Source: CAYFMH01 sp964344165 (GTDB lineage: Bacteria > Patescibacteriota > Gracilibacteria > UBA4473). From it: 41,213 bases of DNA. Below the pieces are notes generated by a model, which worked only from the letters and a program-made list of their open reading frames with translations, was not told the origin of the DNA and made no database searches. Below are positions 16,064-22,609 of this stretch, in pieces. Both the position numbers and the translations under genes were made by a program. The stretch lies in NCBI GenBank assembly GCA_964344165.1, contig CAYFMH010000005.1, forward strand, positions 1-41,213. The letters run 5' to 3'. Each line of letters starts with the position of its first letter. Position 1 is the stretch's first letter.

Positions 16064-17197
16064 TTATTTGTTCATAAACCGCTCAAATCGATCAAACGCC
16101 TCAGCCAGTTCCTCCATACTGGCCGCATACGTCATCCGGACGTAGCCTTTTCCAGCCTTTCCAAAAGCTGATCCAGGGACGATGGCGAGTTTTTGTTCGG
16201 CCAAGAGTTGCTCACAAAATGCTACATCATCAGTAATCCCAGAACTGGTAATATCTACAAAAAGATAAAACGCTCCCTGCGGTCGGTGAAAGTTGATGTT
16301 TAGCTTTTCGAGTCGCTCGAGGCAATACTTCCGTCGTTCATCAAAAGTCAGTTTCATCTTTTCTGCTTCTTTGTCTCCTTTTCTGAGCGCTTCAATCGAG
16401 CCGATCTGTGAGGGACTGGGGGCGCAGAGCGCGGAGTATTGGTGGATTTTTGTCATCCCGCCGACGATTTCTGCTGGACCGCACACCCAGCCGATCCGGA
16501 ACCCCGTCATTGAGTGCGTTTTTGAGAGTCCATTGAAGAGTACCGTCCTTTCTCGCATGTTTGGGATCTCGAGCATGCTGATGTGCGGTGATTCGAAGCT
16601 GAGCCCTCCATAGATTTCATCAGAAAGGATTACCAGGTCGTGTTCTTCGGCTTTTTTGGCGATGAGTTCTAGATCCTCACGGGTGAAGATGTTTCCGATA
16701 GGATTTCCTGGGAAATTGAGGACAATTGCTTTGGCATTAGCTGGAACGTCCAAAGTCTGTAGATCAGTCGGATCATAAAACGCTACTTCTCCGTCGGCTA
16801 ATTTCACGAGCGGTTCGTACATGACGTATCCCGGATCCGGAACCAGCACAATTTCTCCCGGATCGAGCACGGTCCGGAAGGCCAGATCCATCCCTTCCGA
16901 AACCCCGTTAGTGACAAGAATTTCAGATTTGGGATCGTATTTTTGTCTCGTATCGGCGAGGGTCTTTTTTGCAATTTCTTCTCGCAGCTCCATGAGGCCA
17001 GCGTTTTCTGAGTAGTTGGTAAATCCTTTTTCTAGTGCAAAGATTACTGACTCTCGCACATGCCAGGGGGTCGGAAAATCTGGTTCGCCCACTCCGAGAG
17101 ATACCACATCGGGACCAGCAGATATTACGAGGTCAAAAAACCGGCGGATGCCGCTGGGAGGAAGTTTCAAGACTTTATTACTAATGAATTTTTGCAT
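16064..17197 (-). CDS. Class I/II PLP-dependent aminotransferase
   Basis: A fold type I aminotransferase of the aspartate/aromatic subgroup. Visible features: GVGEPDFPTPWHV near residue 36, TNGVSEGMDLAFR (cofactor phosphate loop), NFPGNPIGN (161-169, the conserved N-x-P-x-N-P), SDEIYGGLSF with Asp193 and Tyr196, and SKTHSMTGFRIGW with the PLP-binding Lys226 and an arginine after it. Length 377 aa is normal. The next gene on this strand upstream is a stand-alone AsnC-type ligand-binding domain, a pairing also common in archaea and CPR, so it probably acts on an amino acid sensed by that protein. The exact substrate cannot be told. Confidence 0.92.
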   Translation of the reverse strand: MQKFISNKVLKLPPSGIRRFFDLVISAGPDVVSLGVGEPDFPTPWHVRESVIFALEKGFTNYSENAGLMELREEIAKKTLADTRQKYDPKSEILVTNGVSEGMDLAFRTVLDPGEIVLVPDPGYVMYEPLVKLADGEVAFYDPTDLQTLDVPANAKAIVLNFPGNPIGNIFTREDLELIAKKAEEHDLVILSDEIYGGLSFESPHISMLEIPNMRERTVLFNGLSKTHSMTGFRIGWVCGPAEIVGGMTKIHQYSALCAPSPSQIGSIEALRKGDKEAEKMKLTFDERRKYCLERLEKLNINFHRPQGAFYLFVDITSSGITDDVAFCEQLLAEQKLAIVPGSAFGKAGKGYVRMTYAASMEELAEAFDRFERFMNK

Positions 17198-17296
17198 TCG
17201 TCTTTAATTTTCAATTATCAATGAACAATTTTTGGATCTTAAATATTTCTTCATTTGTAATTTGTAACTCTGCATTCTGCGACCCAAAATTGGAGG

Positions 17297-17605
17297 TTAT
17301 GCAGAAATTGGTATCCTCGATGTCTTCGGTTCTTCGACCAGGATCTCTCCATTGGCTTTGTATGTTTTAAGGAGAAAATGTGTGGCTGTGGATTTTACGC
17401 CGTCCATGGGAGCGAGCACTTCGGTGACAAATTTGGAGATTTCTGCCATGTCTTTGGCTTCGAGTTGGATCTGGAGGTCGGCTCGTCCGGAGATGACGGA
17501 GACGTCGGTGACATCTGGAAACTTAGCGATTCGCATCGCGATTCGATCAAATCCAAACTCTCTTTCGGATTGGCATTCTACGTCGATGAAGGCGGTGATT
17601 TTCAT
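17297..17605 (-). CDS. Stand-alone Lrp/AsnC-type ligand-binding (RAM) domain protein
   Basis: The 102-residue protein corresponds to the C-terminal amino-acid-binding domain of Lrp/AsnC regulators: a ferredoxin-like start (KITAFIDVECQSER), FPDVTDVSVISGRADLQIQLEAKD (the G-x-x-D-x-x-x-x turn) and LAPMDGVKSTATHFLLKTYKANG. There is no helix-turn-helix. Such proteins oligomerise and bind amino acids, modulating other regulators or enzymes. It is 100 bases upstream of the aminotransferase and likely co-regulated with it. Filler words flank it on both sides. Confidence 0.85.
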   Translation of the reverse strand: MKITAFIDVECQSEREFGFDRIAMRIAKFPDVTDVSVISGRADLQIQLEAKDMAEISKFVTEVLAPMDGVKSTATHFLLKTYKANGEILVEEPKTSRIPISA

Positions 17606-17645
17606 TCAGTTATCAATTAACAATTATCAATCTTCAATGATGAAT
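17606..17645. repeat. AT-rich intergenic filler
   Basis: The words agttatcaattaacaattatcaatcttcaatgatgaattt repeat the vocabulary of 5459..5553 and 16027..16063, as short near-duplicates of caattatcaatcttcaat. Confidence 0.5.
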
Positions 17646-17707
17646 TTAGATTAAAAAATTTCTTAATTTTCGCAAATTTGTAGCTTTAAAAATATTTCGT
17701 TATCTCT

Positions 17708-17990
17708 AAAAAACAATTCTCAATTCTTCAAAGAACATCTGTGATAGTTCAAAAAACATTTCTCGCTCTGTGAAAAATTATCAGGGGGACCAAAAAAACG
17801 ATTCTTGATATATCAAAGTACTGTGGCGATAGTTCGAAAAACGTTTTTCGATATCAAAAAGAACTACGGGAATAGTTCAAAAAATGTTTCTTGATATACC
17901 AGAACACTACTCGGATAGTTAAAATAATCATTTTTGATATACTTTTGTACTATGGCGGAGCACCAAAAAACATATTTTCAGAAACCGTAT
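17708..17990. repeat. Tandem array of degenerate ~43-bp repeats
   Basis: Six units are visible: 17708..17750 (43), 17751..17791 (41), 17792..17835 (44), 17836..17878 (43), 17879..17921 (43), 17922..17964 (43), and a partial seventh from 17965. Each begins with five to seven A, often then has (a/g)tttcttgatat, and ends in (g)atagttc or a variant. The half-palindromic gatat(atc) core recurs at a constant position. No spacers exist, so it is not CRISPR. It resembles an iteron or multi-site protein-binding array in the divergent spacer between 17605 and 18094. Confidence 0.7.
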
Positions 17991-18093
17991 AACTAAACAC
18001 CTTCCGAGCACGCCCCCCCATGGTTGGACATGGTTTTCTTGACCGCTGTCAATCAGCAGCATAGAATTAAAGCAATTTGTACCCCACTACCTC

Positions 18094-18423
18094 ATGAAAA
18101 AAGTGAAGCAATCATGGTCAATTCGCCGAAAAAAACTCGCGATCTTACGGCAGATCGCAAAAACAGAGAAGAATTTTTATGCTCGCATCCCGCGGATCAT
18201 CCGAACTGCACAGATGGAGAAGCTGATCAAGGATGAAACGAAGAAAGGCGAACGATTGGCTCGTCTGGAGACAGAGAAGGGGAAGGTGGAAGAAAAATTT
18301 TTCGCCGCGGCGGAGGCCAAGGGGGATCAAATCGATGATAGCTTTGAGATTGTGCGATTGCGTTTGGAACAAAAAGATGAAGCGAAGGCGAAGAAGTATT
18401 TCTCTGGGTGGAGGAGTCGGTAA
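18094..18423 (+). CDS. Hypothetical basic, coiled-coil-prone protein
   Basis: This 109-residue protein is very rich in Lys, Arg and Glu (SIRRKKLAILRQIAKTEKNF, ETKKGERLARLETEKGKVEE), fully soluble and mostly helical. The basic N-terminus could bind nucleic acid; that is inference. No family is recognised. An overlapping frame at 18024 is less protein-like and I discard it. It sits immediately downstream of the 43-bp array, and a small hairpin (caggtct-tc-agacctg, 18456..18471) follows the stop without a U-tract. Confidence 0.55.
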   Translation: MKKVKQSWSIRRKKLAILRQIAKTEKNFYARIPRIIRTAQMEKLIKDETKKGERLARLETEKGKVEEKFFAAAEAKGDQIDDSFEIVRLRLEQKDEAKAKKYFSGWRSR

Positions 18424-18538
18424 AAAATTCTGCTTTGGTGTTAGAAACGTTTCGAACCAGGTCTTCAGACCTGCTCCGACGAAATGAAAAGCTAACAACA
18501 GGAATTTTAGTCGATCCCTAGAATTCGTCAATTTTTAG

Positions 18539-18567
18539 TTGAATTAATTGTGTTTTTGTGATACAAT
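18539..18567 (+). promoter_or_regulatory. Sigma70-type promoter for 18599..19171
   Basis: TTGAAT (18539..18544) and TACAAT (18562..18567) are separated by exactly 17 bases. The predicted leader is about 25 bases, AT-rich and without a Shine-Dalgarno motif. Confidence 0.65.
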
Positions 18568-18598
18568 GTTCGGATTTACTTTTTAAATCCACACAAAA

Positions 18599-19171
18599 AT
18601 GGCTCGATTGTTTATAAAAAAAAATGACGGTTCAGATCGATTTTTTGATCAGCTTCCTGTGTTTGAAGGAGGAAAGGAAGATGATAAAGAAGTTTCAGGA
18701 GGAATCGAAGGAGCTTCAGCACAACCTGAAGAGTCCTCAGAAGGAGTTTTCAGTGAAGTGGAAACAGTTCATGATCAAGTCGGAGAGGTTGTCGATTTCC
18801 CGAAGAAAAAATTGCTTAGTTATGAAGATATTGAAAAAAATGTTGATATAATTAGCGAAAATATTCCTGAGTCTTTATCAGAATATTTTGAATGGGCGTT
18901 TAAATCTCCCAAACATTCTTCTTGGCAAAAAGAATTAGCGGCTTATTGGGAACAAAAGTTTGAAACAGAAGACGACCCTACTGTCGTCCTAAAAGCTTTC
19001 ATAAAATTAATTGCAAAGGATACTACGTATAGTTTTGAAGAATATAAGCAAATGAAAAAAGTTTGCGATCGTTATGGAAGTGATTTTTTTAGAAATGAAA
19101 AGAAAAAGGAAGAAAAAAAACAAAAAGAAAAAACAAAAATCGTGCCCCCTCCTGCTCTGGCTACTGCCTAA
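18599..19171 (+). CDS. Hypothetical protein with acidic linker and basic tail
   Basis: A 190-residue protein. Residues 1-25 are a short basic/aromatic start (ARLFIKKNDGSDRFFDQLPV), ~26-65 a low-complexity acidic linker, ~70-165 a helical domain (LLSYEDIEKNVDIISENIPE, EYFEWAFKSPKHSSWQKELA, FIKLIAKDTTYSFEEYKQMK), and the end is a Lys/Glu-rich tail followed by KIVPPPALATA. No signal peptide, no known domain. It is a single-gene unit with its own promoter and terminator, convergent with fusA. Confidence 0.65.
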   Translation: MARLFIKKNDGSDRFFDQLPVFEGGKEDDKEVSGGIEGASAQPEESSEGVFSEVETVHDQVGEVVDFPKKKLLSYEDIEKNVDIISENIPESLSEYFEWAFKSPKHSSWQKELAAYWEQKFETEDDPTVVLKAFIKLIAKDTTYSFEEYKQMKKVCDRYGSDFFRNEKKKEEKKQKEKTKIVPPPALATA

Positions 19172-19213
19172 AAAAAAGTCCCAAGTTCACAAAGAAACTT
19201 AAGGCTTTTTTTG
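19171..19213. terminator. Probably bidirectional terminator
   Basis: An A-run (19170..19178) and aag-c-aagtt arm pair with aactt..ggctt and a T7 run (about 19206..19212), with some mismatches. It lies between two convergent genes, 18599..19171 and fusA. Confidence 0.55.
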
Positions 19214-19229
19214 TGTTTAATTTAAAGCT

Positions 19230-21259
19230 TTATTCACTCCCGCCACTTCGCTCTTCGATGATCTCTTGAGCGACGTTGTTTGGGACTTTGGCATAGTCGG
19301 CAAACTCCATGGTATAGCTGGCTCGTCCCTGTGTCATAGATCGAAGCTCTGTCGCGTATCCAAACATGCTCGCGAGCGGGATTTTTGCTTTGACGGTCTT
19401 GGCGATCCCCCGGTCTCCCATTTCTTGGATGATTCCTCGTTTTGCCGAGATATCTCCCATCACGTCTCCCATGTAGTCTTCTGGGGTCACGACCTCTACG
19501 GCCATCACTGGCTCGAGGAGGACTGGATCGGCTTTTTTGGCTCCTTCTTTAAACGCCTGAGCCGCGGCGATTTTAAACGCGAGCTCTGATGAATCCACGT
19601 CGTGGTAGCTTCCGTCGATGAGTTCGATTTCTACATCTACGACTTGATATCCGGCGATCACTCCACGAGTGACGGCTTCTTTGAATCCTTTTTCACAACC
19701 CGGGATGTATTCATTTGGGATTGAGGCTCCTTTGATAGAATTGATAAACTTGAACCCAGCCCCTGATTCTCCTGGACGAATCTTACAGACCACGTGTCCA
19801 AACTGTCCTCGTCCTCCGGATTGTTTTTTGTGTTGATACTCAGCTTCGACTTCTTTTTGGATCGTTTCTCGGTAGGCTACTTGTGGTTGTCCGATGTTTG
19901 CTTCGACTTTGAATTCTCGTTTGAGACGATCCACGATGATATCGAGGTGGAGTTCTCCCATCCCAGAGATAATCGTTTGATTAGTTTCTTCGTCCGTTCG
20001 TACTTGGAAAGTTGGATCTTCTTCGGCTAGTTTGGCGAGCGCGAGTCCCATTTTTTCTTGGTCGGCTTTTGTTTTCGGTTCTACTGAGATCGAGATCACT
20101 GGATCTGGGAAGTCGATTGATTCAAGTAAGATTGGTTTAGATTCATCACAGAGCGTGTCTCCGGTCTTGGTATTTTTGAGTCCCACGACCGCACCGATAT
20201 GTCCGGCTGGGATGTCTTGGATTTCTTCTCGCGAGTTCGCGTGCATTTGGAGCAATCGTCCGATTCGTTCTTTTTCTCCGCTACTGACATTGTAGACGTA
20301 GCTTCCGGATTTGAGCACTCCAGAGTACACTCGGACAAAAGATAATCGTCCCACAAATGGATCTGTGGCGATTTTGAATGCCAAAGCCCCGAGCGGTTCA
20401 GCGTCAGAAGCTTTCCGTTCTTCTTCCTCATCTGTTTTTGGGTTAACGCCCTTCGCAGCTGGGATATCGAGCGGAGACGGCATGTATTCGTTTACGTTGT
20501 CGAGGAGTGGTTGGACTCCTTTATTTTTGAGCGCGGTTCCGGTCATCACTGGGACGAAGTGTCCTGCGATAGTTGCCCGCCTGACTCCGGCTTTGATTTC
20601 TTCGACAGAGAGTTCTTCTCCACCGAGGTATTTTTCCATGAGTTCTTCGTCTGATTCGGCGATCGCTTCAAGCATTTTTCCCCGCCATTCATCGGCTTCG
20701 GCTTTTTGTTCTTCGGGGATATCTTCGACTCGGACGTCTTTCCCGAGGTCGTCGTGGTACATGATCGCTTTCATCTCGATCAGATCGATCAGTCCTTTGA
20801 AATCACTTTCGATCCCTACTGGCAACTGGATTGGGAAAGCATTTTTGGTCAGTCGTTCGATAATCGAATCATAAGATCCCCAGAAGCTCGCTCCGGTTCG
20901 GTCCAATTTATTGATAAAACACATTCGCGGCACTTTGTACTTATCCGCTTGTCGCCATACGGTTTCTGATTGTGGTTCTACTCCGGCCACTCCGTCGAAT
21001 ACACAGCCTGCTCCATCGAGCNNNNNNNNNNCTGGCAGTCTCCCCAGAAGCAGGTCGTGGCGGCAGAGGTAATGGTAATCCCTCGCTCTTGTTCTTGTTC
21101 CATCCAGTCCATGGTGGCTTCTCCTTCGTGTACTTCTCCGATCTTGTGAGATTTACCAGTATAGAAGAGCACGCGTTCGGTTACGGTTGTTTTTCCCGCG
21201 TCGATGTGCGCGATGATTCCGATGTTTCGGACTTTTTCGAGGGGGTTACGTTTTGTCAT
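19230..21259 (-). CDS. fusA: Elongation factor G, interrupted by an assembly gap
   Basis: EF-G is the GTPase that drives ribosomal translocation. From ATG 21259: G1 AHIDAGKTT (17-25), switch I region MDWMEQEQERGITITSAA, then FWGDCQ, where the sequence enters ten N (21022..21031). After the gap the frame resumes with LDGAGCVFDGVAGVEPQSET, INKLD (G4), and all later domains to the C-terminus (FGYATELRSMTQGRASYTM). The missing piece holds the G3 motif (DTPGH) and ~22 residues. As printed the two halves are in different frames because the ten N are a placeholder. The gene is probably intact in the cell. An N-terminal 1-93 and a C-terminal 586-residue open frame would be annotated wrongly as two genes. 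Confidence 0.93.
21022..21031. other. Assembly gap (ten N) inside fusA
   Basis: Ten N replace sequence coding for the G3 region of EF-G. From family alignment in my head, about 22 residues are lost; 65 bases would restore the frame (see findings). Confidence 0.95.
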
Positions 21260-21402
21260 TTTTTGAGAAATAAAGAAGTAATGAGAGCAATGAATAATGA
21301 AATAATGATTAATGATTAATATTGGAAAATAAAAATAATTAAATTCCGATTTTATTATTCATTACTCATTCGTCATTGTTCATTGGAAAGATTTCCCGGC
21401 GA

Positions 21403-21430
21403 TTTTAGGGAGGGAGTGGGAAAAGTCAAA
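21403..21430 (-). promoter_or_regulatory. Promoter of fusA with a palindrome at the -35
   Basis: On the minus strand TTGACT (21425..21430) and TAAAAT (21403..21408) are 16 bases apart. The 12-bp perfect palindrome gtcaaatttgac (21426..21437) covers this -35 and also a plus-strand TTGACA (21433..21438) that may serve the gene at 21505. The fusA leader would be about 140 bases and consists largely of filler repeats. Confidence 0.5.
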
Positions 21431-21504
21431 TTTGACAAATTTACAAAATTGGCGATTGTTTTTTGTGAGTATTTTGTGTTTGAACTTTTTGGGAGACTCC
21501 AGTT

Positions 21505-21702
21505 ATGAATGCAGACACTCACCAAAAGCGGACCGCCTGGCAGCTTATGAGCATTTCCTGGTTTGAAATGACGCCGAAAGAAAGGCTCCGGATGTTGCCT
21601 CGTGTATTGGCAGGATTATTATGCCTGTCGATCCTCTGCAATCTCTACCAATGGTGGCAAATTAAGCAGCTGATGGGGATGATCGAGGCCCTCGTCCTCT
21701 GA
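21505..21702 (+). CDS. Small single-pass membrane protein
   Basis: This 65-residue protein has a soluble N-terminus (HQKRTAWQLMSISWFEMTPK), a basic stretch (ERLRMLPR) and one membrane helix (VLAGLLCLSILCNLYQWWQI), ending in a short hydrophobic tail. The positive-inside rule places the N-terminus in the cytoplasm. No family is recognised. GGGAGA 12 bases before the ATG is one of the few purine-rich upstream sequences in the window. A strong terminator follows. Confidence 0.6.
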   Translation: MNADTHQKRTAWQLMSISWFEMTPKERLRMLPRVLAGLLCLSILCNLYQWWQIKQLMGMIEALVL

Positions 21703-21727
21703 CCTAATGCTGAAGATCGCCCGGTCG

Positions 21728-21766
21728 AAAAAAAATGCGTATTCAGTCCGGCTGGCGCATTTTTTT
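21728..21766. terminator. Bidirectional rho-independent terminator
   Basis: The arms aaaaaaaatgcg (21728..21739) and cgcattttttt (21756..21766) are perfect complements around a 16-base loop. The A/T runs let it work in both directions, for 21505..21702 and for efp (stop at 21768). Confidence 0.75.
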
Positions 21767-21767
21767 C

Positions 21768-22328
21768 CTATTTCACTCGTTCGCAGTACTCTCCGGTGTC
21801 GGTGTTGATGACGATTTTGTCGCCCACGTTGATAAATAGTGGCACCTTTACCACATATCCGGTATCGATGGTGGCGGGTTTGTTCCCTCCGGTGGCGGTG
21901 TCGCCTTTCACTCCTGGATCGGTCTCGACTACTTCAAAGTTGATCTTCGGTGGGAGTTGGACGTTGATGGCCTTGCCTTCGAAATACTGGATGTCGCAGT
22001 CCATGCCGTCGGTGAGGAAGTTTCGAGTTTCTCCGAGTTGGTCACTAGAGAAGGTAATGGTCTCGAAGGTTTCTTGGTCCATAAACTCGTATTCATCTCC
22101 GTTTTGGTACAGGTATTGGGCTCGGGCGAAGTTGATCTCGGCTTCTGCGATTTTTTCGTTTCCTTGGAAGGTTTTTTCGACCACCCCTCCGGTGAGGAGA
22201 TTTTTCATTTTGGTTTTCATGACACCGGCGCCTCGAGCTTGTTTGGAGTGTTGGCTCCAGGTGACGACGAAAGGGACTCCGTCAAATTGAACTTTTGCGC
22301 CGACTTTGAGATCTGTGATTCCGAGCAT
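21768..22328 (-). CDS. efp: Elongation factor P
   Basis: EF-P rescues ribosomes stalled at polyproline. Three-domain layout: KOW-like domain I (LGITDLKVGAKVQFDGVPFVV), OB domain II (YEFMDQETFETITFSSDQLG) and C-terminal OB domain III (VPLFINVGDKIVINTDTGEY). Length 186 aa is normal. In the domain I loop the tip reads HSKQARGAGV. My alignment to the conserved K-x-x-NLLTG puts Arg32 where E. coli has the modified Lys34. The PKD proteins would be plausible clients only if proline-rich; the Gly/Pro-rich protein at 27298..28626 contains many PGGG but few PPP. Confidence 0.94.
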   Translation of the reverse strand: MLGITDLKVGAKVQFDGVPFVVTWSQHSKQARGAGVMKTKMKNLLTGGVVEKTFQGNEKIAEAEINFARAQYLYQNGDEYEFMDQETFETITFSSDQLGETRNFLTDGMDCDIQYFEGKAINVQLPPKINFEVVETDPGVKGDTATGGNKPATIDTGYVVKVPLFINVGDKIVINTDTGEYCERVK

Positions 22329-22371
22329 GGTTTTTTAGTTAAAAATTACGAACCCAGCCTACGCGAATTTT

Positions 22372-22437
22372 AAAAAAAAGCAAAGCCTCCTTCCCCTCCC
22401 GATCCCGAGTACTCGGGATCAGAAGAGGGGAGGAAGA
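22372..22437 (-). terminator. Probable terminator of the PKD gene, with a 20-bp palindrome
   Basis: On the minus strand a long stem (cttcctcccctc / gaggggaaggag) encloses the perfect palindrome gatcccgagtactcgggatc (22401..22420) and is followed by ctttgcttttttt. The rest of 22438..22609 has no gene; it holds a small hairpin ttcccaag/cttgggaa (~22530..22552) and a gaacgaac microrepeat. Confidence 0.55.
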
Positions 22438-22609
22438 GTCTTAAGGGGACAAAAAGGAAATGAAATGCTGGTTTCCAAAATAGCAACCACACACCGCTTT
22501 CTCCAGAAGCAGAGCTTCGCATCAAGCACATTCCCAAGCAGGAACTTGGGAACGAACGAAACGAACGAATCCCCTCCACCGGAATAAACAACTCTTCCAA
22601 ATACCAATT

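Noticed and set aside
17708..17990. Possible CRISPR array
   Set aside because: The units are contiguous with no unique spacers, diverge strongly and no cas gene is nearby.
18024..18236. 70-residue frame overlapping 18094..18423
   Set aside because: The longer frame has a more protein-like, helical composition; this one has no start context.
19230..21259. Programmed frameshift or split gene in fusA
   Set aside because: The break coincides with ten N, so an assembly gap explains it.
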